Part shown: one piece after another, positions 1-12,500 of the stretch | Layout: each line of letters starts with the position of its first letter | Position numbering within the stretch: position 1 is the stretch's first letter | Assembly: GCF_004027225.2 (NCBI RefSeq) | Contig: NC_044277.2 | Coordinates: forward strand, 89,726,283 to 89,790,282 | Direction of reading: 5' to 3' | Length of the DNA stretch: 64,000 nucleotides | Source: Strigops habroptila | Taxonomy: Eukaryota; Chordata; Aves; Psittaciformes; Psittacidae | Position numbers and translations under genes: made by a program | Notes under the pieces: generated by a model | Database searches by the model: none | Told to the model about the DNA's origin: nothing | What the model saw: only the letters and a program-made list of their open reading frames with translations

Positions 1-2475
1 CAAGCTCAAATTGTGAGCACCTACAATTTATCCAGAGCATGCAAAGGTCTTTAAACAATTATGCACAATAGAGAGGAAAACCAAGTGGGGAAATGGACTT
101 TGGGTGTTTTATCTTACCAGATCTACTTTTTTTTTTTCCCAACATGTCATGCGGACAGCGTGATACAAGTTCCTTCCAGCCTTCACTGGCTGAACCTCTA
201 TGAAAATTTATGTGGCTTCTTGTATTGCTTGTGGACCCTTTGCATAATAACTGGAGTTGTCTTAATCTTAGCCTCCAAATTAACCAAAGAAATTCTAGCA
301 GCTTGGCCAGAGCCCAGAAATAGTCTGTCCACAGTTGAGAACTCAAGGTTTATCACAAACTGACCTGAGGGTGTTTATCAGTGTTTAGCTTACATTTACC
401 AAGTATTTCAAGCATTGCCCGTGTCTTCTAATTAAAGCAAACCAACATAATCATACAATCACCATCATAAAAAAACAGGTCAGCATATACTATTCATAAA
501 TTATCACAAAGCATCTGTCACATGCTTAATCTGCTTTTTAAAGTGGGGGGGGCTGCTTTTGCTTAAGCCTGTGTCTTAAGCTACTGCTTTAGCTCCCTGC
601 TGTTTGACAGTGCATGATTGGAGGGCAAGATTACTTGTGCTTACTATACAATGTGCAGTGTAGAAGTAGCTGACTAGTTATCAAACAGAATCTCTAAACA
701 GGTTGTTTAAAGCTTTTAACATTGGTCCTGAAAAGCTAGGATCCATGGTAGCAGCCCTTTGCTTTGAATAGTATTTATTCATAAAATTGAGAGGGGGCAG
801 AATTATTTACTTGTTTGAGATAGATAGGGGAAAAAGGTAACATTCAGGTATACAGTGAGTGTTAAAGTTTTAAAGATAAAGCAGAGGTGAGGGATTAAGG
901 AATTGCTGCTTCTTTAGTCTTCAATTGTCATGAAGTATTTTGGAGTACAGGATTCTGTGTGTCACTGTGTGTATTGTGTGTATTGAGCACATCTTGAAAA
1001 GTAAATTGTAGAATTTCCCTCTTTTGGCTGCTGCAGTCGTGGTAAAGATGAGAGGCGGGGAAATAAATTTGTGCTTTATGTTGCATGCACTGCGAAGGGG
1101 AGGAAGCGGTAGTAAAAAAACAAATCTGTTGACTTCTTGCCTCTGTGCCGGTATGAGCTACCAAAACCTTGGAGGTAGGCAGCGGCAGAATATAGTGTAC
1201 CAGTTCTTTGTCCTCTTATGTTAAGTGAGGGAATGGAATAACAAATAAAGCTTTCACGCCAGCCTCAAACTCATCTGCTAACTTGTGTGGCTCATGGAAC
1301 AGCTGCAGGAAGAGGGCCATACCTGACAAGGTCACTGTTGAAAAGAATACCTTTGGTAATGCCTCTTGTTCTAAACAGTCTAGCCTAGACTGATCAGACA
1401 GACAGCAGAGTGTATTGCATTTCATTTAAGGAGCAGCATGGTATCTGTCTCAGTCAGGATTATACTGGTCTGGCCTTCATCAAGAGCATCTGACCAGCAA
1501 CACTAAGAAGTAGCCGAAAGAACATCAGTTTGACCACTCTGATTTGCTTTTTGCTTGTCTCCATGAGTATAAATGGAGAAATGATTCTAATGAAGGTGTC
1601 TTTATAGGACTCTTCTGTGGTGTCCTGAACAGTGCCTATCAATAGAGAAACTGTTTTCTGCGTTGTCCAGGCCTGATTCCCTTGAGGACATACCTTACCA
1701 TTCTGCATTGAAACAGGATCAAGCAAAATGTTAACAAAATTGGGAATTGCTGCATTCACTGTAATGCTTCTTGTACTCAAATAATATTCTTCCGTACCAG
1801 TGGAAAAAGCAGGTAAGCAGCTTCTGTAAGGGCTGACAATGGACCTGTCAGTCACCTCAAAATTTTAACTCTGCAAAAAGTAAATGGGTTTGTTCAAATC
1901 TTCTAGGGACTTCTTTCACTGCAGTTGCATATATTTGCATAGTGATTCGCAGATAAGTACATGCCAATAGCCACTTCTGTGAACAGATGTTGACAGAAGT
2001 ATCAGAGTAATGTGAACAAGTCTGTCTTCTTGCATGCAGAGAAATGCATAATCTAGTAGTATGATGGAAATTTCAGTTAGTGCATGCTAATCAGCCTTTG
2101 CATGAGTATTGGTGCTTCTCCATAAAAACAAGCAAGAATTTAGAATAAGAAGGGGAGAACCAGAAGAGTTTTGCTGCAGTACTATTGGTAATAGAGACAC
2201 TGTACTTTTATTTTATGACATCTCATTTTAAAAAATGCAACATTAATTTTAAAATACTGTGTTCGTCAAACAGTGCAGTGATTGAATATGTTCTTAGTCA
2301 TTATGATAACAATGTAGCAAATATTGAAATAATTACCTAAAACTTCAAACATTTGGTATGGGCTATTTTAATAACAGGTTTGAAGGAATCTACTTGGCTA
2401 TATATCTCCTTTGCATGTTTATGTTATCAAGATGAATCCTATGAAACAGACACATTTAGTAGAGAGCTGTCACAG

Positions 2476-2545
2476 ACCAGCATGATATAGTGGAAAAGAG
2501 AACAAGTTTTGAATCAAATCTCGGCGTCCCTTTTGCAGCGAAATT
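2476..2545 (+). repeat. Possible degenerate MIR-like SINE fragment
   Basis: The stretch reads roughly as agcatgatatagtgg, then aaaagagaacaag, then tttgaatcaaatctcgg. This order resembles the tRNA-derived head of MIR elements (AGTATAGTGG, AAGAGCACGG, GGAATCAGAC). Similarity is partial and judged from memory. It could be chance. Confidence 0.25.
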
Positions 2546-5500
2546 ACTTGTTAGCTAAAAAGTAAGGATAGCCTACTTTGCTGATGACAGAAGAAAAGGA
2601 GGCTTTTATAACTGACAATACATTTCCAGACACTTATATGTTTTTTGGACCAAAGTGAAATTAAGCATTATGTAGCCCAAACTCAGAGCCAGGGAAGTGA
2701 AATGCATATAATTCTCCCTAGTTCTGCTCCTCCTCTGTTATTCTGAAGCAAGTTAACTGTGCTACTCCAGTAATACATCAGTTTCTATAACTGAATGCAA
2801 AATCTGAAATGCACTTAGGTTTCTATTGTGATTAACATCAACTCTATCCACTTTTATTTTCATCTTCTCGTTGCTGTTTTCTTTCAGATTATACATAACT
2901 AGCATTGTCTGAACTTCGTTTTTGTCTCATCAGAGTAGGCGATACTGAAAATCTTGTTTCTCTTTAAGATTCTCCATCATGATTTTGCTTTCAATTTGTG
3001 CCCAAGAAATCAGATTTTCCATTACTAAAACCAGTCTATTAACACTTTCTTCTTCTTAACATGGCAAATCATCTGAAGCAGACTCACAGCTGGAGGTCTC
3101 CTTTTATTTCAGGCAGGAAGCAGGTGTCTCAATGAGACCATGCTAAAAAGGAAGCAGAAGGGCAAAGAGAAAAAAGGCAGGGAGTAAGATATTCAGTTCT
3201 TAAAGATTTGTACTTTAAAAAGTTGGGTCTGGAAGTCCTGTGCTAAAGGATAATTTAACTACTCCAAATGTACACTGAGAGCTACCAGCAGAGGCAAGCT
3301 TTTGCTAATGGCTGTTAGGTATACTCTTCTTTTAATGCCAAAATGGGGTTCCACATGACTTTGAATACCTGTCTGAAGTTTTGTCCCAGTTTGCCAACCT
3401 TGGAATTTTGGGGGTAGGGAGGAAGGAGGCATACGCAGTCACACAAAATTCTCAGGTTTAAAATCCTAGTATGGGTATGTTTGGGGTTTTTCCTTGTGTT
3501 ACTGAAAGTGGTAGGGGCATTTACAAGTATGGCAGCTGCAGATGAACAACAGATTTCCCTACATGTCATAGCTAAAGCCAAAATGTAAACTGAGTTGCTA
3601 CTTCACTGAAGTCCTCTTATGGGTCTGCCTAAAGAGGGGGATCAACTCACGTGAAGTAAAATGCTGCCTACATTAACATAGATAATTATGTATTTGCAAG
3701 AGCCTATATCTGAAAGGATACATGAATTCTCTAGCTTGGGAGTTCTCTTGCCTTTCCTGCTTATAGACACAAAAATAGGCCTAAAGGTCTTCTCTCTGGT
3801 GCTTTATTATGGCCATTTTTTATGGCACAGGTATATTTTGCTTTCTCCAAATCTTACTAGAAGCTACACTTCACATAAATTTAATCAGCCTATTTGTTTC
3901 ACAGTTTCCATTTCAGAAAACTTCAGCAGGCTTAATTTCTGTCACTTTTTATGCAAGAGTTTCTCACAGATTGAAATTTTTATCTTGGTGATTTGACTTC
4001 TTTCAGAAGTGCAAGCTTCCCTTGACGCTGTTGTTGAAATATAACTACTAACATTAGATTCTAGCCCATGTTTTTCTTCTTAGTTAGTTGGTGTTTCGGT
4101 CTCCTTCCTGTGTCTGAAAATAATAAAATTGAAATTAGCCACAGATTTTTACAAAATCCTCCTTTCAAAATGATAGTTCATATTAGTGAGGCTATTTTAC
4201 CACCATTTGGTGCAACACCTGAATAAACTTGTGTACCTTGATTTTTTTTCTTTATTTTTTTCTGTGGATTCCCCCCCACCCAGTAAGATGCTGAGAGGCT
4301 TTGATAACATTTACGTGCTCGCAGTTGGCACAATGACACACAAAAAATAAATAGAAAATAAATTTGAGCTTTCATAATTATAAAGGTCCTACCTCGTTAT
4401 TTCCTAGGTATGTTGTATTGTGGATTGTCTTGTTTGTGAGATGCTCAGGGATGACTATGGCATAGGCTTAAAGTAGAATGCCAATAACTAAATTAGTGAC
4501 CATCTCTGCTGCTGCCATTAGATTACTTAACCACAGTGATTCTGTTCTATAATATGATTGTTCTACCAGGCTTTGTAGGACTGACTGTCATACACATCAC
4601 CAAGTGCAGTGGGGATAGATATGCTAGGTCAATTAGTAAAATCATGGACTAGCGCTCAGCAAAACATATTTGGGCTGATGGTGAAAGCTTTCTTATCTTG
4701 AAGTTTACAGAATTGCAATACCTTCCTTTGCTGGGGCTCTCATAAGTATTCTGTATTGTAGTATATTCAAAATGCAGCAGCCTGCATCCCTACAGGCATT
4801 CAACTAGCTTTAATTTCTCTGTTTTGTATGCATGTACCGAGTGCCAAAGCACTTTAGTCATTTTTCCAGTCTTTAGAGATCTGGACAGTAGAATTCTATC
4901 TAGAGATAGAGGGCTATTTCTCTGACCCATCCACGTATTAGACGAAGCAAGTTGCATTAAAAGACAGCAAAATAAGTGCCTGAGTCTCCATAAGAAAGAA
5001 ACAGCTAGAAGGAAAACAAGACAGACTACAGAGGAAAACCTGCTTGAAGGAGAGCTTGGGCCTTCTGCTGTAAACACAGTCCTGGCTTTATGAAGGATTT
5101 TCAGAAAGCACAAGGACAGTAACTTACCTGTAAATTTCTCATCTCTGTTGTTTCTTTCTGGTTGCCTTCTTCAGCAATTATATTCTGCTAAGTGGAGGAC
5201 TAAAAGGTAAAGTATAGAACAGAAGTCATCTTAAGGCTTGTTGAAGATGCTAAAATATGAAATTGATACTTTGAAGTACAGTGAGTCTGAGCTGGCTGAT
5301 GTCAAGAAGTGATACTTAATAGATTCTACTAAAAAAAAGTGTGTGTAGCTATTCAGTATTTTTAGCTGATTAAAATGTTATTTTTTCAAAAGTCTGGTCT
5401 CTGGAACTATTTCACTGATGAACCTCCTTTCCTTTTTCATAAAAATCACTTTTTGGCAGAGTTCTCTATAACCAATTCACAAGTCTATTTAAGTCTACTT

Positions 5501-5841
5501 TCCAAAGTTTTATTTTTGTAACCTATTTGTCAGCAGCTAATAAGCAGTGCAAAGTATCAGTCACTGAAGCATGTCGTTTGAGCAGTGGACTCACTGGGCA
5601 CTGATTACTAAACCAGAAGTTAGTTGGTAAAGCTCTAGGAAGTAGCTGAAATTTGTTTCTGAGCATTGCCAGCATCACTTCTATGTGTTAGCCTATGAAT
5701 CAAGCGAGGTACCATTATGATCTCTTCAGCTGTGGTTATTTAAAAAATATCCTGGGAACCTTACCAGGTGTTGTGCTTAGTGACAGTGAGAAATTTACAA
5801 GCTGATTAAAACTCTGATCTTTTATGTTCTATTTTTCTTTC

Positions 5842-5859
5842 TTTTTTTTTTTTTTTTTT
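5842..5859 (+). repeat. Poly-T tract (18 T)
   Basis: An uninterrupted run of 18 T is followed by AACAG, so it looks superficially like a polypyrimidine tract and acceptor. No coding frame of recognisable origin follows, so it is listed only as a homopolymer. Confidence 0.9.
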
Positions 5860-6044
5860 AACAGAGCATCTAAAAGCTCCAAGTATGTTTATAGGACTGC
5901 ATGCACACAGGAAAAAAGTGGTCCTGCCATATAGAGTTGACAAATATAAGATGCAAAAGGTGAAAATGAGAAAGCAGAAAGCACTGGCAGCATCACATAG
6001 GGTTTTTTTGTTTAAGACTACTGTAAAGGTAGCCAAGCTATTTT

Positions 6045-6064
6045 GCTTGCTTGCTTGCTTGCTT
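6045..6064 (+). repeat. (GCTT)5 microsatellite
   Basis: Five perfect GCTT units. About 10 bases downstream lies AAGCAAAAGCAAGC, complementary to part of the array, so the locus could fold into an imperfect hairpin. Confidence 0.9.
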
Positions 6065-6676
6065 TTTTAAGAAAGCAAAAGCAAGCTTTATAAGGATGGG
6101 TGAAAAACAGGACAATGAGGTAATTGAAGGGGCAGATTGAAAGTAGAAATCTTCTTGCCTGACAATAATGGAAGTAGCACTATGTTTGAAGGAAACTAGT
6201 CAAGCACCTGTTATTCCAAGTACCTAAATACAGTCTTAAATTCATCCTTGTTCTGCAGAACAGTGTAAGTAGGCAGGACTGAAGCATAGCTTTATAATTG
6301 TGTGCTTTACTGAGTAAGAGTTCTGCTGAAGTTTGTAGAAGTCTCTCATCGAATTCCCAGTCCACCCTTTGCAGTCCTCTTGCTCAAGCCTGGGACTATT
6401 AAAGAATCCCTTTAACTAAAAGAAATAGCAATTTTTTGCCTATTACAGTACAAGTAGTGCTTTAGACTAGGTAAATACTTCCTAGTTCTTAACGTGATAT
6501 TTAAGACTAATTCCCATTTCACATTCTATAATTTAGGTATTAATCTTTGACTCATCCTTGACATTCTATTTTACACCTACAAGTACTTTGGTGCACAGTA
6601 TTTTGGAATTTAACAAAATTAGATATACTGCACTTTGCCAGAGAATGATTAGAGAAGAGTACTTTTTCTTTTCTTG

Positions 6677-6706
6677 CCCCCCCTCCCCCCCCCCCCCCCC
6701 CCCCCC
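6677..6706 (+). repeat. Poly-C tract with a single T interruption
   Basis: Thirty bases are all C except one T at 6684. The minus strand is therefore an almost pure G run able to form G-quadruplexes, and the plus strand could form i-motif. Length in the assembly may be unreliable because such runs sequence poorly. Confidence 0.95.
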
Positions 6707-9387
6707 AAGCTAGCTGAACAAAAAGCACACTTCTGCAGCTTTAGCAAGTCCATGTGTATCAGGGCAGCTATTTCACCATTTCACAGCAGGGTATATATCC
6801 ACTGGAGATGAACAAACTGTGCAGGAAGGAGAAACAGTTTTAACCTTATCACCTAAATTTGTTTTACATACTTTTCTCTGTGTGTGTGTCCCTATAGAAG
6901 CCTTATGCTACAGATGTTTCAGATGGGAACAGTTCTGCTTCCTCTATTTCACGGGTTGGCTCTCCATCTTACTCAGATACTAGGAGCTGCACGTCTCCAG
7001 TTTACTTAAATGTGTATTTCAGGATATTCCCCAGTATTTTCTAGCCTCATCTAGTGACTTCTAAGACATAGATCAGACAGAGAATGGTCTGGCTTCTATT
7101 TTTGTTTTCCAGGTTAGATTGCATATGAGTTACTGGAAACTCATGATGTGCACAGCACATCAACTGCCTCTTTTTTAGGAGCCAGAAGCTGATGATGGCT
7201 GCCTCCTAATGATGCCTCTCCCTTTGTAGCATCTTTTTAGATATACTGTCTGCACCCATGTCACGGCTGCCAACCCCTGCTCTAAAGCAGAGGTTGATGT
7301 ATGGCAGAGAACAAGACTTGAAAGAGACTGCCCTGCCTGCAACTAGAGTGCCCCTCTGTGTGCTGTAGCCAGAACAGCTATGTCCTGGAGGAAATAGCTC
7401 TCTCTGCTGTTTATGCTGCTTGTCTTCAGCTTGATATAACTTTTTGACCCATCTTACCATCAAAAGCTAGTGTCCTGAATCTCATGTGGTAGGGTCTTAG
7501 TGCATGGAGGAGCAATTGAAACTGAAAATTTGCAGAAAGGATTAAATATAAAAAAGTAACCCCAGAAGAGCAGTGGCAGTGAAGGAAGCCTTGGAAAGGT
7601 GGGGGAGGAAATGGCAGACGGTCACCTAAGAAAGAAATACAGTGTGGTTATACCTTACTGAAATGCAGAAAGCACTTGTGTATTGTGCCTGTGAGTTAAA
7701 AAAATAGGAAGACACAGCAGGCTTGCCCTGATGTCCCACTAAAGGTAATGGGCTTTCCTCGTGCTCTGTTTTCTTTCATGGAGCAAGGAGACCCTTCTCC
7801 CAGCAGCTTTTGCTACTGATTTCAATGAGAAAATATTTAGATGGTAAATTCTTTCAGGCAGGAATAATTTCTTCATTGCCTGCCACAGTGGGACATCTCA
7901 GCTATGACTACAGGCATTAGGGACTCAGGCAACTATGAATAAGAAAAATAGTAGTGGAATAGCACAAATTGTAAATTATTTATTTTCTAAAGGCTGTTTA
8001 AAGCAGACATACACAGTGCTTTGCTTAGCTGAATCTCTCAGAAAAATCCAGATCTGCAATGAATTGAGGAACAAAATGCAGCTGGGAGGGAGCTGTCCCT
8101 TCTAATCACACTAGAAGGAATCCATTCAGTTAACTACATCTTGGATATATGATCTTCTCAACCCCAAGTCATGACTTGGCTCCTTCTGACAGCCAGCTCT
8201 AGTTTTAAGCAAGACGAGAGTTTTGTAGAAAAGCAGACTGCTGGGGAGGAAGAAAGCCCATATCACAGCAGTAGCTACAGAGCTCTTTGCCAGAGCTCTG
8301 TTTTGGCTGTTTGCTTTGCCAAGCAGCCATTGTTAGAGAGTTTCAGTCCCTCCTAGAAGCAGCAATTGCTGCCCCAGCCCCTGCAAGTCCCCCAGTGGCA
8401 GCAGAGATGAAGCCCTGCTTCTGTGGCAGAAGAAACCCAGCACCCACAGGGCTTGTGGCTACCACTTTCAGGAGCAGCGTTTGCTGTTGCCTTGCATAGG
8501 GGGAGCTCAAACCACTCCGTTTTTCACGTGCCAAGTTTTAGCTTTTATCCTGCTCAGAGTATTTTATTAGCCAATCCAATTTAAATATATATTGCTGTGG
8601 TTACTCTTGAATAAATCATCTTTTTTTTTTTTGGGGGGGAAGGTGGGTCTTTCCACTGTGATTACGTGTCAGCTCCACACCCTTCTTATCTTATTCCTTT
8701 GGAGTTGGCTTCGGAATCTCAGACTCACCATTGCCGTAGCAATGGTGAATATGGCTTAAAGAAACAAATCAAAGTGATGGCGACAGATGTCCTCAGAGAG
8801 AGAAGATGGTGAGAAGTCTGACTAGATGACAGGAATTTATTTACTACAAAAATAGATCTGAGTTGTAAGAGTAAAGAAGTCATGGATGTGAAAACGGAAG
8901 GACATCTTATCTGGCTTTGTCACAATGCTCCAGACAATTGGGAAGTCCAATGGATTATTAAATACATTAACTAAACCTAACTTAGTAAGCTTTGTCACCT
9001 TTCTGAGGTGACAAAACCTAGTGAAAGAAAAATCTTCTTAGAAGACAGTCAGGGCTTGAAGAGCAGAGTGCTTGAGGGGCTGGACAAATATTTATTTTGA
9101 GTCACGCAAATTCATTTCTTTACTAAGGAAAATGGTCAACTGTTCTTCAAAGGTTCTCATGTTTCAGAATATCATAGTGGCTTTCTGGTACCTACAGAAG
9201 ACTATAATTCTCCTTTCAGCAAAGTAACTGAATACATCTGTGCAAGACATGCTAGTTACACCACCTTGCTCAATTATTCATGATATGCACCAGAGGAAAG
9301 GGCAGGGGGGAAGGGAGTTCAGTTTGCAGCAGAGAAATTAGGAGATTTTTAAGAGAAGAAATTATAACCTAAGGGCATTGTAACTCT

Positions 9388-9545
9388 GGAAAGGCCTACT
9401 AAGGAGGTGGTGCTGTCTTTCAAGGAGGTTTTAAAGTATAGGTTAGAGAACCGCCAGTGAAGAATGAGCTTGGTGAGGTTAATTTTGCCTTGGTGTACAA
9501 GGATTAGATAATTTCTTGAGGTCCCTTTCTGTCTTTTATTTGTGT
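9388..9545 (+). mobile_element. Old, degenerate CR1 LINE 3' fragment
   Basis: The order of motifs follows the CR1 3' region: a 'lone ggaggtggtg' block, then 'tttcaaggaggttttaaagt', then 'ttgaggtcccttt' and a weak terminal repeat. Divergence from the younger copies at 49 and 57 kb is high, consistent with an old insertion. Assignment rests on remembered CR1 structure and the in-window copies. Confidence 0.6.
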
Positions 9546-12500
9546 GAATCTGACTTCTGTTGTCATTTGCTGTTTTTTTATTGATCTATCTCACTATGCT
9601 GTTTGTCATTTAGACTGCAACTCTGCACTAAGTACTGCCTTCTAAGACATTTTCCTTCTGTAATCCTTTTGCTGGAGAGCATGCTACATCTCTCTTACTA
9701 AACACATGCTATTTGTGTGTTACAGTCCTCACCTCCTCAGGCTTTTACAATTGTTTCCAGCAAATTGCATTTTGTCATAGGCTCCAGGCATTGAGAGGAA
9801 AATTACAGCCTACAAGGGAAAGTTCATATAACTAAAAAATTTTAATGTCTCCCGGTGTGCACTATTCATATGGGGTCAAAGAGTGGGCTTGCAGAAGATG
9901 GGTGTAAAACACAGACCGATTTCAGCAGGGCCAGCATTAGGCTTAAGGAGCCTGTCACATACACTAGAGAACTGCTATAAATACCATCCAACTAGTCCCT
10001 TTAGTTAGAGATACTTTAATTTAGTCACACAGCATATCCCATTTTCAAGCTAAAACAAGTACAGCATGTTCTCCCTTATTTCTGCAGCTAGACAACTCAT
10101 TTGTTGAGACCCACTGAAGCATCCTTGTGAGCCATGGATGTTGAGGCACCACAGGCACAAATTTCTTCCTTCCTTTGGGCTTGAAGGAAGAAAAAGGAGG
10201 ATTCTCACGGAGAGCTCATTTCTTCAGGCTTTTCATAAAAGCAGTGAGGAAAGCAAGGCAGGATTACTCTGAAGTCACCTCTGATGTCACTGTGTTTTTG
10301 TTGGCTGCTGACTACATACAGAGACCAGGCAGAATAGCTTCCCAGCTGAAGTACCTCTTCAAGGTGTGAGAATCTGGACGAAGGAGGGGTGGTGGCACAG
10401 TTCGAGCTCCAGTTGACCCCCTGGTCCAGCCATGATGAGAAATTTGTTGTTGGATGATTTTGCGGGAAGTTGTTCAAGTAACTCTATGAAAAATTGTGTT
10501 TCTTGTGTGGCTTGCTGGCAGAAGCCCTTTTTATAGTAATACTAAAACATCTCAAATACCAAATCCTTAACATGGTGAATTTTGGTTAAGGACCTGATTT
10601 AAATAGAGACGGGTTTTATCTGCATGCATTACACAGCTTACATTGAGCTGTATATACTCTTGCACCTGCACAAGCCAAAAACACAAGCCAAATGAGAAAT
10701 GCCCCATATCGCAGGGTTACAGCCAGCTGTCATATAGCATACTGCAATATTCACTCCATACAGTTCCTCTAGACTTGGTTCTACTCCTTTTCAGCACATT
10801 GCTATTTCCATCTACCTACCACTTGTAGTTCCATATAGATAGTATTTCAGGGGTGGACCTTGCAAAGGCATGGTCAGTTCCTCTTAACTTCAGTGTTCCA
10901 TGTGGCTCCTTTGCTGTAAGGGTACCTGATTAGACCTTCATGTCACTGAACCATGTTAGGAGGCTGCAGGTATTTGCCAATGGTCTATGCCTGCTAGAAG
11001 ACTAGCACAAGGAAGGTGCAAAAAGGATGATTTGGAGAGAACAGCTGGCACTGTTTGGCTCCAGTCACCATTGTAACGGTGCTGTGCCTACTTACCCCAC
11101 TGCAGATACTGTTTCCTTTGTACACTCCAAAAGATATACTGTAAAAACCATTCTCCTTAGTTGCTACTTCTCTCTTTCTTGCCTGTGCTGGGCATCTCCA
11201 AGAGGCACAAAATTCTGCATAACTTTTTGTTTTCTCTAAGCCTACTATAAAGCTACTCAGCCTAGTTTGTATGTGATACCTGTCCCTGCTGACTGGTGAC
11301 TATTACAAGACCTCTTGTTTGCAGAGCATCATTCTCTAATAAAGAACATGAGAATTCAGGCAATGGCAGAACTACTCTATCTCCTGAGTTTAATGAAGTA
11401 GACCCCTTTCACACTTGATGTCCATACTTGAGATACCTGGGAGACATTCTGATAACGCGTGAGTTTCTGCTATAGTTACAACAATAACAAAAGTGTTGTA
11501 TTATCACACAATAGCTCTCTTCTTGCTTGTCTGATTTATTTGTTCATATATAAATATACATGTGGATTTATATGTTTACATACTATAAGAAGATATATAT
11601 TTCTTTAGATTTCACCTACTTGAAACTGAGATGTTTTTTGTGCATGTTTGACACTCCAAAGGGGGTAACAGAAAGAAGTTATTTCCTAGTGTGCTTATAT
11701 TTAATAATGCTTTTTACTGTATGGTACTCAGCTCTGTGTGAAACAGGTATAGATAAGAGATGTAAGGAACAGAGAACAGTAATGCAAATTATCTGGACAG
11801 CCAAATAATAACTGTGTGTTCTCTGTTACAGAAGCTTCATAACACAGAACTGTATGCAATGAATACATACCTCCCTTCTGAAAAGGAGAATAAAAACCTC
11901 CATATTGCCTTTATATTTTAATTATTTTTATCTTAATATTCCAAGTCCCAAATTCAAGATGATTTTTAAGTGATTTCTAAAGGTATAAGGGGCTAGGCAG
12001 CGGAAGGATTTCCAGAGACTGCTTCATAGCTTTTAAAGTTGTTTCTATGACAGGGACCACTGACTACAGCCTGCAAAGATAATAAATGTCGTCATTTCTA
12101 CTGTCTTGATTATCAGTGCTGACTTCTCTCCCCGCTTCTTTTCCAAGGACACTGTTAGTTTTAATACTGGGCATTCCAAGACTACAAATATCTTGTCTGA
12201 ATGGTCATATTTTTGGCCTTTGCTAATTTCCTCAACTGTTTTTTCAAAATCAATATTTTTTAATTGGTCACTTGAGCTTTTTTCAGTGACGTTGAACCTC
12301 TGATGCATGTCACTTCAGGAGCATTTTCCAAACATTGTAGGCGTCATGGAGCAATTTTAGCATAAAAAGAAGAGTATAACTAGAGATGGCGGGGGAGCAA
12401 ATTACATTTTGTGTATATATAGTATTAAATGCTTCCATTAGTTGCCATAGGGATGGGCAGAAGTTGGTCTGAAATGACAGCTTTTCTGATGCTTGATGTG

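Noticed and set aside
1460..1855. 131-codon minus-strand open frame, the longest outside GC-rich and repeat DNA
   Set aside because: No recognisable domain, no splice context and no match to any family I know. A frame of this length can occur by chance in 64 kb.
5820..6070. Poly-T followed by AACAG and an open frame, resembling an acceptor plus exon
   Set aside because: The following frame has no recognisable homology and ends in the (GCTT)5 microsatellite, with no credible donor or coding signature.
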